From Cloeon dipterum (lineage: Eukaryota; Arthropoda; Insecta; Ephemeroptera; Baetidae), in assembly GCF_949628265.1 (NCBI RefSeq), contig NC_088786.1, forward strand, positions 33,129,681-33,193,680: a DNA stretch of 64,000 nt, read 5' to 3'. Shown here in pieces: positions 1 to 14,659 of the stretch. The translations under genes were made by a program, and so were the position numbers. The notes below the pieces were generated by a model. It did no database searches. It saw only the letters and a list, made by a program, of their open reading frames with translations, and had not been told where the DNA came from. Numbering within the stretch: position 1 is the stretch's first letter; the number at the start of each line of letters is the position of its first letter.

Positions 1-878
1 ATAAACACACCAAATTTAAATGTGCTAATTATATATTTAGCCACACGGTGCTCGGCATTCGACAGATAAGAAATCAAAACAAAGACATGTGCTCCAACCT
101 TTTGATCAATTATTTATTTTTCAAGGTCAATGCTGATTACTCATCGTCGCCTCTCACGTTATGCAATAGCTATGAAGATATCTATGCTCTCGGGTGAATA
201 GTCATGGTGCACACTCGTTCCTTCTGTTTTGAATTTTTTGTTTTCAATAATTTAATGTTACTAAAATTATTTCTTCCTAATATTACATTAATAATTTATT
301 TATTTATTTGGCTCGTTATGAAAAATCTTGAAGAAATATAGTTTATAATATTGAAATAAATTAAAAATTACAAAATTTAGCTGGGAAAAAAATTATGATG
401 GATGAGCTCTGATTTAACATGAAAATTATTGGTTGACGAATTTGACTATATTGATATATTTTTCAAGTGGGGGCCGGCTTGCGGCTGCAAGTGCGGCGGC
501 AGCCGCTTTTATGTCGGTAATGATCGAATAACGCGAGGTCGATAAATGGTGCCCCGCTCTGCCGAGTGCGGTGATTGTCCAGCAGTGCGTCTGAATCGGC
601 CCAAAAATAACACGGTGCCCGGCTTGCAGCGGCCACCGCCAGAGGCCGCCACGCTCCGATCGTCCGAGAAAACCGGTAGCCGTGAAAAAACCGGCCCTCA
701 AACCCCTCCCTCGCGTGAGCCACACGTCAGCAGCGAACGGTTAACCGGTGGTTCACGGAGCAGAAAAACCGGTTGCGTCCGGCCAGTGTTCGGCACCGGC
801 TGTAAAAATAACAATCATGGTGTGTCTGGTGCTGGTGGTCGGAACGGTGCCCATCTGAAGAAGGAGAGGCTCTCGAGA
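1..878. other. Upstream region of jagunal
   Basis: The first 400 bases are AT-rich with no coding signal. From about 460 to 878 the sequence becomes GC-richer, which fits a promoter and 5' untranslated region of the jagunal gene starting at 879. Open frames on both strands here (for example 463-723 minus) have no recognisable domains and lie in the GC-rich patch, so I read them as chance. No TATA box could be assigned. Confidence 0.4.
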
Positions 879-2855
879 ATGGCGTCCCGCGGAGGCCCTA
901 TGGTGGCCGGCACTGACGGCTCCGACTTTGCGCACAGACAACGCGTCGCCGCGCACTACCAGATCAGCTCAGTCAACAAAAACAGGCTCAAATACTGCAT
1001 CTTTTTCCACTATGTGCTCTTCTTTGTGATGCTGGCTAAGCTGTCGGCCGACATTCTCGACCGCCTGGACATCTTCATCCTCGAGATCGAGGAGCTGCAC
1101 GTGCCCAAGGTGCCAATCGATGCTTCCTTTAGTGACCCCTCTCGGTGACCTCTTAACCTTTCAGCCGCTCTGGTGGGAGTACATATGGTGCGTGTCGTTG
1201 GCACTGTCCTTCTGGGGGCTGGCCGCCTCCCGCCGCAACCAGGTGGCCACCATGCAGCGCTACATGATCGGCATCGGCCTATTCGGGATTCTGCCTGTGT
1301 TGTACGCGGCCGCCTACTACTTTTCCGAGGCCTGGACCTACATAACCACGGGAGACAAAGACAAACTATTTGTGTGGCAGGTACGAAAGTCTATATTAAA
1401 ATAATCTTCGCTGACAAAATCCTAAAAAAAACGTATAGGTATATTAATTATATAGATTGTACACATTGGCGGAGATAACAGCGATTTCATTTTTTAACAC
1501 TTGATTTTTTTCACGTTGGATGTTTAATTTTCAAACTTTAAGTGAGCTATGAAACTAAAGAAGATGAAAATTGGATAATATTTTGAAGTCGGTATTCGTT
1601 TAATTATGTTGATATTAAATCAATTTATTTTGACAAGACAAATTGGCTGACGTGTAATATTTAACTCACTGGAAAATATGTTTTTTTTTTAAGTTGGGCC
1701 TCGAAACCCATTATTTGTTTGTCAAGATATTTAATCATATCGCTAATCTTCAGAGCTGTCTTATAATATCAAAGCTGTTTTTCTTGAGTTCAAAATTAAA
1801 ATCGCTTTGAATTTAAAGATGCACCACTTCAAAATCAAGAAAGCGCTCAGTTTTTGAATATTTGTAGTTATTTTGCAACGTGCAGTCGTTTAAAAAATAA
1901 AAGAGTCCAGAACAAAATTTAATTGATAAATCTTGACTTGAAGATCTTCACTTTCGAAACTGCAGAAAAATTTCACATAGATTGCTCTAAAAAATACCGC
2001 TAGAATATTCAATATCCTAATAAAACTTTGTAAAACTACACAACACAAAGTTTTAATATATTAACTAAAGTTAATAAAATAATCAATATGAGCATGAGCT
2101 GTAAATATTGTCTTCTTCACATAATATACAAGAAAATTGCTGCTTCGACTTAATGGTCAATACGTGGAATCCCAAATCCTTATTCAGGGTGAAATCAGTA
2201 TTAAGTAGGACCTCATGAGTAAAGTGATTTCAGCCAATTTTCCGCGGCACTATTGATCTGTTTTGGTGATCTTTTGCTGCATGTTGCAATGAAAAGGGCA
2301 ATCTTTTCGCTTCCCGCACCAAGATCTTTCATTTGACACGCTAGAATTTTGTAAAGCCGCTGGAAAGGTACAAAAACCAGCAAGTGGCGAGTCGGCGCAG
2401 GTGCGCCTCCCAGTCCGTTGAGCTAACTGAGCAATAAAGGAAATTAAATTAAATTTCGAATCACTACATTAACCACCTATTGCCATCTTTAAATACGCTA
2501 TGTGCTAATTTCAAGACGTGTCTGAATTAAATTCCTCAAAATTTAAAGGTTCATGATGTTTGCCTTGATGAAAAAATTTTCCCACAGGCTGGGATCATGC
2601 AACCAATCGCTTTTATTCATAAAAAGAGAAATTGAATCCTCTACTTATATTTTAGGTTATGCTATGATAGCGACTTATTTTTCCATTATTTGGTTTTACT
2701 GATGATCAATAATTTATTTGTTCCAGGATTACCCGTACGCGATCCTGTGGTACGCCTTTCTCTTGCCTGCCTTCCAGGTGCACCTGTTCTCTCTATTGTT
2801 TGCCTACAAGCTGATATCGGCCTGGAAGCCTCGAGGATCGAAAAAAGAGCAGTGA
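879..2855 (+). CDS. jagn: Jagunal, ER membrane protein
   Basis: Three exons, 879-1109, 1165-1380 and 2727-2855, encode 191 residues. All junctions are GT-AG and phase 0 (AAG/gtgcca, cag/CCGCTC; CAG/gtacga, cag/GATTAC). The start MASRGGPMVAGTDGSDF is the highly conserved Jagunal N terminus, and length and exon content match the family. Four hydrophobic segments are visible: near residues 33-53, 83-99, 108-130 and 154-180. The chain ends KKEQ, a classic dilysine KKxx signal for retrieval to the ER. Jagunal proteins are known to be needed for ER organisation and vesicle traffic during oogenesis in Drosophila and for neutrophil function in mammals (JAGN1). The first intron is only 55 nt; the second is 1.35 kb. 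Identity is close to certain. Confidence 0.96.
1381..2726. other. Second intron of jagunal
   Basis: AT-rich intron with no coding signal. It carries one copy of the window's dispersed short repeat near 2270-2430 (listed separately). Confidence 0.75.
2270..2430 (+). repeat. Dispersed short repeat, copy 1
   Basis: Inside the jagunal intron. It shares the core AAAGCCGCTGGAAAGG followed by AAAAACCAGCAAGTGGCGAG with copies near 61.7, 56.6, 20.5, 13.1 and (reverse) 7.9 kb. The upstream part, with the CTTTTCGCTTCC and GCACCAAGAT blocks, is also shared with the 56.6 and 61.7 kb copies. The left half of the longer copies is missing, so this one looks truncated. No Pol III A and B boxes could be assigned with confidence. 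Confidence 0.7.
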
Positions 2856-3269
2856 AGCGACGGCCGCCCTGTGACTGTTTTCCTTGCAACCGGTTGTCCC
2901 ACCTGAAGTCAACCACCCACTATCACAACACACCAGTGTCGGGTCAGGTCGCTGGCCCGCGGCCCCCGTGTAATTTCGACTCAAATTAAAAATACAACAT
3001 GCATGTGTTCAGTTTGCATCCTAGGGGGGTTAAGCACAATTTTTGACTACTAAAGAGCTCCCACAATCAGGGTTACTGCATAAGTGAGATTGGCTGACCA
3101 TTTTTGCAACACACCAAATGTTCTATCTATATGTACTTAAAAAAGTTGTTCAATTAAAATTTTATTCATGATCACAACTTAATTCTTTATTTTTCTCATC
3201 CAACCACTGGAGAATTTGGTTCAAAATCAAACTATTTCACAGAGACTTACACGTCAAAGGCGGATTATT
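2856..3269. other. Intergenic, jagunal 3' side and ZAD gene 3' side
   Basis: Convergent gene ends with about 410 bp between stop codons. It must hold both 3' untranslated regions. I see no further coding signal. Confidence 0.6.
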
Positions 3270-4287
3270 TTACAACGAGCTGTGCACTTCGAAAATGTGC
3301 TTGTACACGTTGGCGTCCATGGGCAATCTGGTATGACACAAGTGACAGTACCTATCTGAGAGCAAGTCGGTGGAGTTTGAGTTGGGACTGCTGTACTGTG
3401 GCACAAAGCACGGAGTGCTTCTCTTTGACTGCACTTGAGAACTCTTTACTGGTGAAGGTTTAGGGAGACTCCTGGTTGTCAGTTTGGGAGGACTCTTTTT
3501 CACTGGCGACCTGTTGGTCGCTTTGACCCAGCCAAGATTCTTCTCAGATCTTTCCGACTTCTGAACTCTATAGATTTTACTAATTAGATTAACAGTCGAT
3601 AATAATTATTAATTTGACTTACCGATATTTCTGTTCCTCTGCTTGGGAAGCTGGGAGCTGCTTGAATTTCTTTGAAGCCTGTTAAAAAGTAGAAGAGTAA
3701 AAGTTAAATAATGAATGGGTAAAAAAACTCACAGGTTTGCAACCCTGAGAATAACTGGTCGTCGGCACAGTCACTCTTTCAACAGTTCTATTTCCCTGAC
3801 TATGGTAAGGCCTTAGTGTTTTATTTTTACTGACAAGTGAGTCATTTGTGGGTGAGTACAGCAGTTGAGTATTATGTGTCATCTGCAACATAATAGAACT
3901 TAAGAGGTGCATAATATTCATGTTAGTGATTACAATTTACCTCGGACGTAAAGCTTGGTGCTTGCATAACACTCTGGCTTGCGGTTTTGGCTCGCAGCAA
4001 GAATTTTTCCATATCATCAACGAATGCAAGGCACTTGTAGCAGATGAACTTGGACAGATTCATCACCTCGGTTCTCTGATTATTGCAAATTTCCTTCAAC
4101 GCAATTCAACAGTTAAATAAATCCAGCATACCTTGAAGTGAGGGATACAGTGTTTAATTTTCACCACTGGTTTCCCTAACGGCCCATCCTTGTAGATGTT
4201 GTAGAGAAGAGTGGCTTTGGTAGAGCAGAATCGACAGGATATATTTTTCATTTTCGCTCTTGCAGTGGAGCCTCCGGGTTCAGACAT
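3270..4287 (-). CDS. ZAD and C2H2 zinc-finger protein, 270 aa
   Basis: Five exons in transcription order: 4287-4132, 4093-3941, 3882-3733, 3678-3623 and 3567-3270. They sum to 813 nt (270 residues plus stop) with consistent phases. Residues 18-21 (CRFC) and 70-73 (CYKC), with a 52-residue span including an LLYNIY segment, fit a ZAD domain: the N-terminal zinc-coordinating dimerisation module common in insect transcription factors. A basic Ser/Pro/Lys-rich linker (about residues 150-240) follows. The C terminus carries one classical finger, CHLC, 12 residues, H, 4 residues, H. ZAD proteins usually have several fingers in tandem, so a single finger is few. DNA-binding or chromatin-associated nuclear function is inferred from the domains. 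The first intron would be only 38 nt. Orthology was not recognised. Confidence 0.85.
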
Positions 4288-6572
4288 TTTGAGTGGACTT
4301 CTAATAAAAATTGGCAGACGATGAGTAAGCCAGGCAATAGCATATTTTCTAAATTAGGGTTAGTGCAAAATATGCAAAATATATATAATAGCGTTTAGCA
4401 TCGCAGACAATTTTTTAGACATCACAACTCACATCCCTTGCAGAAAAATTCGCTTCCACAGGTGACGGGGAAGTGGAACTTATTTCGTTTCAATATTTTT
4501 GTGTGAAGATAGAGAGGTTTAGAGGTTTCAGCCAGCTGGCTAATCTGGGGTCACCTGCGGTCAGCTAATTGTAAGCTGCTCTCCAGCTAGCAGCTACGCC
4601 AGCAGCCGCCAGGTAAAATGTCGAAAATAATCAAAACATAAGTATGTATGCTGAAGAAAATAATCGGTCTTAAAATTTAAAATTTGTAAGCCAAATTTAT
4701 CAGCATTAATACTCAGCCGCCCGAAATACGGCTAAATAATACTTGGTTTCTGTTTTTTATTAATTTAATACATAATCATGCATACATACGCGAATTCAGA
4801 AAAAATTTATGATCATAACTCATTCAGTGCTATCTAGTAGGTTCAATGATCGCATGTATTGGATAATGATTTACATTTTTCATGTACTATATTTTGAATT
4901 TTCACATCATGGTAATTATACGTCATAAATATGTATAATATATAATTATTATAAAAACCAACATGCGATGCTCAAGTATTAACACAGGAACAAATATTTC
5001 AACTCACTTCCACTCTCCAACTCGTTTTACGATGCACATAATTTTGTGTACATGCGAATCATATCACAACAAAAAATTGAAAAAGTACATACAGTGAGTG
5101 AACCTATGTAATGTATGTACGATAAAATATAAATTTAACTCTTAATGCATACTACACTTACTTGTCTGCTTATTTACTTACGTATTTCGCTGTTTGTTCT
5201 GTGATTTCTGTGTTGCCTGCTGTGCTGGATGCCCGCCTCCCGCCTGTCTGGTAAAGAAGAGAGCGAGAAGCGATAAAATCTCCTTACAATTAGTGCCCAG
5301 TTTCTTCTGCAGCTGCCGCCGCCGGCAGGTTCAGTAACTTCAGATTGTTTTTAGTTTTTGCCGTTTTTGCTGGCTTTTCCTGGGCTTTTCTCAGCTTCAT
5401 CACATTCTACACTCATTAACCACATTAACATACTAAAACATGAATTGAAACCATCCCGTCATGTCTTATTGTCTTGCATCTCTTTTGTCTCAACGTGATG
5501 TGATAATATTTATAATATGTACTTTTACTTCCAAAATTCATTGTTAATTGGAGCGCCAATTGAGTGAGGGGAGGGAGAAAAGATGGGAATAAGCCGCCAG
5601 GCATAATATTATTCGAATTTTGATAATTAATAATACAAAAAAAAATAGGAAGCAGGCATTTTTAGCTGGTATTAGCTTGCGGCTGTACAAGTGTGAAATT
5701 TATGTATTATTTCCGGGTTTCAGTCTTCAGGCTAAGGATGAGAAAAATCGGCAAAGCGCGGTTCCTCTCAACCCTCAAGTTTATCTTTGTGTCAGTCTTA
5801 GTCAAATCCTCAATCAGACTCCCCTTTCAAGGCAGGACAGGACGAGACCAAAAAGTTGATTAACTCTTGAAAATTAATAAAGACCGCAGCTGACCATAGA
5901 CAGAAATTAAAACAGCGACGGAATCAACTTCTCGCTGTTTCCACTGGAGTCCAATATCCAATATCATTTTTCATAATAATTTGTTCCGATTTTTGTCAAG
6001 AAAGAAGTAATCCTTGACCTCGATAGCTTCCACACTGTTAAGGAATATAATTATGCACTTCTGTCTTAATTTGATAGTTAAGATAATATGCAAATTTTTT
6101 TAACTACGTGTCATTCTTATTTAAAAACAGATTTTTATTTCTTTATATATTACAATGTTTTATCAGAAAAACAGATATTTTTCATTAATACCAGAAAAAC
6201 ATTCACAATGCGTTTAGTGTAATTCCATCCGCGTCCAAAAGCATTTTACTGAGGCGGAAAATGCCCGAGCGTATGTATTATTTTGCACCCGTAAAATTCA
6301 CAACTTTTAAGTTAATAGGGTACATTTTTACGTATACCACCGAACTTTACGTCGAGTGAGCATTGATTGTTGTCTGACATCGATTTGGCCGTTTTGTCAC
6401 GAACGTGGCCGACAAATTACAAAGAAAATCCGCTATATACCGCCTCATGGTCGTCGCGTCTATCACAGTTTCCCCCTTGATGGGAACTCCACCGAATCCG
6501 CGGCTGCGAATATCGGTTCCCCGGCGCCGACGCGTCGAATTGCCGCAATTGTTTCACAATGCATGGACGAAA
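4288..6572. other. Intergenic, ZAD gene upstream side to katanin 3' side
   Basis: About 2.3 kb, mostly AT-rich. A GC-richer patch near 5210-5400 could hold upstream sequences of the ZAD gene on the minus strand. No domain-bearing reading frame, RNA gene or clear repeat was found. Confidence 0.5.
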
Positions 6573-9190
<2,618 letters not shown>

Positions 9191-12100
9191 CTGAAAGCAT
9201 AAGCCACTCTCAGTCATAGTTGTTTCCATGCCGACGCACGGGGTCAGCAAACCACTGACCCACATATTCGTGTGTGTGTGTTTGCTGTGTCGAGTGTGGC
9301 CCTAATTACTCTCAGCTTTTTCCTTTCGATTATTATCGCCTGTTGTTTTTACAGAAAGAAGTCAACCGTGTGTGCGCCTGCTATGCGGGACGCAACCAGT
9401 GAGACATGCGAATTTCCCAGGTTGCATAAGTTTACCTAATGGGTTAGCTCAATTCACTTTCATTCATTTGTCCGATCATGGCTATTTTATATACTTAAAA
9501 TACCATTGCCACTTATAATTACTTAACGGCACAGGAGTTCCTAGTTGAAACTACGATTTTTTTCTTATGTCCGTGAGAAAGTTTTTTACACACGGTGGTG
9601 GACTTACCAGGTGAAGAATGGATCATTAAACATGCTCCCGAAAAAACCCATGATTTTACCGTTTCGATACCCTCTCAGCTTTGGGAGTTTTGAGTCAGAG
9701 AATAGACTGCTAAAGTTTTGACCTTTTTCTTATGCGGCAAAAGCGAGCACCTGATAAAATCTCCTTGGCGACGCTTCCAACTCAGCTGGCCAAGGGGGAA
9801 CAACAAAGCGCGCATTCTGAATAATTGAGTGGTCAATCAAGCTGCACCCACCTGCACCTTGAAAGAGCAATAATAATCCTTCTTTTGGCCAGCTGAGGGA
9901 CGAAAATACCGACACCAACACGCCTGAAATAAAATTGTCGGGCCATGTTTTCCTTAATTCCAAACTCTCTCGTCGTAAATTATATAATTTGTATTGTTTT
10001 CACATCAATAAAAGCAATTTCAAATTCAATATTTAAATCTAAAATCCATTAACAAAAAATAAAATGGCTCATCTAACTGTGCCAAGTATATTTCGTCCCA
10101 ATATTTTTGTTGTGTGATTTGTTTAGGAAAAAATAAGCAGGCTACTACGTTTGAGTAAATAATTTAGGGCTTTACGACTGTTCAGAATCAGTGCAAGGGG
10201 TTGAGCTTAATAAAAGGAGTAAGATTTACACCGAGAAGGGGTGCGAGTTGAAAGTGGGCGACGAGGTCATCTCAGGGGGTTGGAGAGGAGAACTCGCACG
10301 CGATCTCAGCTCATTTCACTTGCAAATTAGTCTCAATGTCAGCTCGCGCGGCCGAAATAGCCCGAGAGTGGGGCCCAAGAAATGATTTCGCCGGCTGTAG
10401 GTGCGCGAGTATCCTCTTTTAATAGGCCAAATTGATTTCTTCATTGTGCGAGTTACGTTTTGGCCTCTCAGCAGCCCATTCAAAGGCAGCCGTCGCGCCC
10501 TCCTAACACACAAGCCTGGATTCTTCTCGCTTACGTTTGCGCCCATTGCATTCATCATCTCCAGAGTTTGGAAATAAATTAACGTATAGAATGAGATCTT
10601 GCACCAACTTTGTAGTTTTTGTCGGTTTTTTCTCTGTTTTGATTGCATCGATACAGTTTAAAAAATTGTGTTTCATTTAAGCTTAAATGTGGGTGCAAAT
10701 TTTGTGATAAATCAAGTAACTTTTACCATTTCCTTGACTGCGATAAGAACAATTAGACACTGTGTCAAGCTGCTAAAGCAAATACGAGCAGTGAACGGTG
10801 ATATCCATAATAATTATGTCTCTGTCTATTGTACACCTTTGGTGTTTAATAAAGATTTCATTCATTTAATATTAAATATCATACTTTGGGAAAAAAACTT
10901 TAAAAAAGCTCACAAAGACATTATTTTAAAGGCAAATTTAAAAAATCTTTGCTTCCTGCACAATTATGCAATTTAGCGATAACAATAATTCTCACTTCTT
11001 GGCAAGTGAAACAAATTAAATTAAAAAAGTTTTTGACTGTAATATTGCATTCACATTCACAAATCCAGACATTTGAAAAATGAAAAGAATGTAATGTAAA
11101 AGTAATATCCAATATAATTATATGAATAAAAACACAATTATGCAGCAATACAAAATTAACAAAAATATTTCTTTTAAACAAACTGCAAAAAATTAAAAAT
11201 TAAACCAAAAATAAAATAAAATGTCTTAAAGGGCACAGATCAACCAGAATAAGTGTTGGTTTGACCTAAAAATGAAATTTGGTAAAAATAGAAAAACTGA
11301 AGCTGTAAAAAACCGTTTGTGACAACGGCGGCTTAAAATGAATTTCAAAATTGAGGTAAAATCTTTTCACCATAGTTTGATGATTTTGTAAGTGGTGGAA
11401 AAGCCCTCGGTGATCATGGTGACCAGCACTAGCCGCAGCTAACTGTCAACTGAACACTCACCCCCGCCGGCGCTTTGCTGCTTTTTCTGTCTCCGCACGC
11501 CTGCGTCCCTTTTCGCTTCCGGCTCACTTATCGCGATGTTCCACTTCGATTCTATCTCACGCGTACGAGCCTCGACAATTTTTTGGGCAAAGAATGCCAA
11601 GAAATCGGGCAATTAAAAGGCACAGTCGTCATCAAAAATGGATATGTTTGGCTTGATAGCCAAAAATGAGGTTGGTCATTGCGCTGCAGACAGATTTTCG
11701 CTCTTGATTAGCCTTTCTCGATTGCTTTGCTCTCAAAATAAATTACTCTTGCCTTCCTTAACTTAGATCTGATTAAAAGGCTCAGTGAATGTGGTGCTTG
11801 ATTACATTTTTAATCGTGCTTTGTCATTTTTAGTCTCACTTAAATTACTGCCAAAATTCTTATCGACTTCTACAAGTTTACGAAATGGTACATTGGTAGA
11901 CACAAAATTAGAACATATAAGAAAAAGGGTTTAGCTGAATACCAGAAACCGAGTCTCGTACTAAGTACTCAATGATTATGTTGATAAATCAAATCTGAAT
12001 AATATTTCAACTACGATTTAAATATCTCAGTTTTTCTCTTATTGTATTTTAATTATAAAATTTTCCAATAAAACTTTCTGTCAAGTTCTCTGACATTTGT

Positions 12101-14552
12101 CTCAAAAGTCTCAGTGTTCAGTATTTTTAATATGATCTCACATATATTTTTAAACAGCCACAGGAAAGAAAAAAAGCAATATCATTATTTCAATGAATAT
12201 TTCATGTTGTGTTCCCGACTTCCTCTTTACGAGTGCCTTTGGCTACTGCATTCACGCTCCCAATCCTTCCCGCACGCACCTCCCGAAGTGAAAAACTCGA
12301 TTGCGAGCGCCTGCAGGAACGTGCTGTTAGGCAACCCGCGCGCCACGCGTGACTCGTTCGCCAAATAATATAACTTTCATTGATTTCCCGCCGAGGAATG
12401 CACTGTGTTATTTTTATTTTTGTTGTGAAATACTTCTTCACAATATTTATATGTGTTAAATGTTTGGGAATAAAATATTGATTTTATTTGTCCACTTTAA
12501 TGCACTACAAGATCGACACCGAGATTCGTGATTTTCATTCTGCACGACCGCTTGATTTCACTTCCGCGAAAGCACCAACACGTTACTTGCTGGTTTGCAA
12601 ATTTCCCGAATCTGGGAGGGACCCTTTTGACCTTTGTTTGAGCTTACATAAATAGTTGCAAGCTGATTTGCAGCTTATGGTTGAAGCGGCGATTCGATAA
12701 AAAAAAACACTCGTTAAAAAATGCTTTATCACGAAGCGTACTAGAAATCTCAAAGATCTACGTGCGCCGTTGTGTACACTGTACGCACATTTTCACACGA
12801 AATTCAGAATTTCGCATTAACAAAGAAAAAATCTATGGGTGAGAGCCTCCTGCACCATCCTCCATAATTTTGTCATTATTTGCGTAGCAAAAAACTTGCT
12901 TCTCCCTTCCAGAGTTATTGTCTTTTCTATCGGTTCATCTCTTTAGAGATTGGCGACCCCCTGATAGCGAACGCCTCGTGAAAACTTCAAGTCACAATTA
13001 TTCTGCGAACGATTAACGTGGGAGCACGATCCTCATTAGAGGAAGTCCTTTCCAGAAAAGTAACTGCTCGTTTAACTACCCCCGCACTGTGGTCTTTTAT
13101 TGAAACGCAAGACATTCGACCCGTGAAATTGCTGGAAAAGCAGCAAGTAGCGAAATTTACTGCCGAAAGCAATCCTCCCAAATCCGAAAGGGATGTTATG
13201 CTCAACACGCTTGGTTTTTGATAGGCTTAAGACGACGAATTGACGCAATGCCATGCAAAGGCCAGAAAAGAGTTTTTGGATTTCTAGATTCTTGTAATGT
13301 TTAATCGGTGGTATAATTGTAACACAGTTTTCTCTGCTTCAGACTTTCGGTGCTGGATTCTCCTTGCGAAAATCTAATGTTTCATATTGCCAAAACCTAT
13401 CAATATTTTAAGCATCGTGTAGTGTACTCAACACTTAAATTATTTAAAGGAAGCTTTAGTGCATGATTGATTTTTTTTCTTATAATTTTGCCGGCCAACG
13501 ACTCATATACACATATTGCTCGTTACCGCGTATAGTGTGAACTTGCACGAAGTGTCGGCGTCGGGTGTGTTGACCGCGAGTTTTGTTGCGTGCGCCAAGG
13601 TCGGCTGCGCAGCAAAAGCTACGTACACTCTACGAACTTATGCGGGATTCTTCTCAAAGCCAATATTCTTCTAAAAGAAGGATTATCGTTTAACCATTTG
13701 ATTGATCGCCGCGGGTTTGACTTTGAACTACAATCAAGTAACCTTCTCTCCGATATTTTAGATCCATGCGTCTTTCTTACAGATAATAATAAAAGCACTT
13801 TTTCATCTCATTTTTTTGCTTTTATAAATATTTTTGCACAAAGTTGTTACCATTTCAAATGAAAAGGCAAACCTTTTATAAAAATTTTCAATGCTAATAT
13901 TTTACAGAAATCTAATTACGAAAAAATCCTGCGTAAACACAGAAAATATCTTAAAAATGTCCCTGAAGATGACCCTTGCACAAACTCATGAAATTGGCCT
14001 AATGATTTAAATAGTTTCCCCGCATTTGATGCTTTAAGAGTTTTGTATATTTTGACTCTACAAATTAAGCGGCTCAACGAGCACTTTAATTTAAGCTACT
14101 AAAAGGATTGTAATTATTATTTAACCAGCAGTCATGCGTTTATAAAATCGATTTATTCTGGCTGTGCGTCCACACTACTTTCGACCGCAATTGATTCATT
14201 GTCACCTTCAAATGTGCGTGGCCTTGGTTACCAAGGACACACCAAAACGTGAATTACTCCATGTGGATACAAGGTAACGTCCTAAATACTAGCATTGTTG
14301 ACGCTTAAAAACTATAAATATTAATATTTATATGTGAAACTGAATATTGTTTTTTGACAAGAACGTATTTTTTAAACAAAATCTCATATGGTTGAGAAAA
14401 CCCTTTAGCTTCGGAATAATTTGAGCAGAGATTATTGTATAGTTATTTTTCCATTCCGTTCTAAACACAAATTGTAATTAGAACCACTTTATATTGGAAT
14501 TTGAAATCTATTCCAGTCTTAAAAAATCAGATAAAAATCGGCCGATAGTTAC
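9191..14552. other. Long stretch upstream of katanin, no gene assigned
   Basis: AT-rich with occasional GC-richer patches (10.2-10.6 kb, 12.2-12.4 kb). No frame here carries a recognisable domain. If 5' exons at 14.6-17.5 kb belong to katanin this is its large first intron. It contains the repeat copy near 13.1 kb. Confidence 0.4.
13085..13170 (+). repeat. Dispersed short repeat, copy 3 (fragment)
   Basis: Contains TTTTATTGAAACGCAAGACA, CGTGAAATTGCTGGAAAAG and CAGCAAGTAGCGA, matching the 3' half of the 20.5 kb copy most closely. Truncated on the left. Confidence 0.6.
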
Positions 14553-14644
14553 CATCCCCACATGGAGTGGCAGGTGGGCCTGAGGGCGCTGAGCGGCAGG
14601 GTCACCTCGAATTCGACCCTGACGTTCTCCTGGGCCTCGTCCAT
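14553..14644 (-). other. Possible 5' coding exon of katanin (MDEAQENV...)
   Basis: A minus-strand reading frame from an ATG at 14644 ends at a GGATG/gtaact donor at 14553 in phase 2, the phase required by the acceptor of the katanin exon at 9190. An ATG further upstream at 14794 is also open. The flanking 14.55-14.75 kb segment is markedly GC-rich compared with its surroundings. No domain is recognisable and the donor is not strong. It could equally be a chance frame in a GC-rich regulatory patch. Confidence 0.25.
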
Positions 14645-14659
14645 GGCTGGTGCTCGTCG

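Noticed and set aside
13018-13221. 67-residue plus-strand frame
   Set aside because: Overlaps a truncated copy of the dispersed repeat; no promoter or domain.
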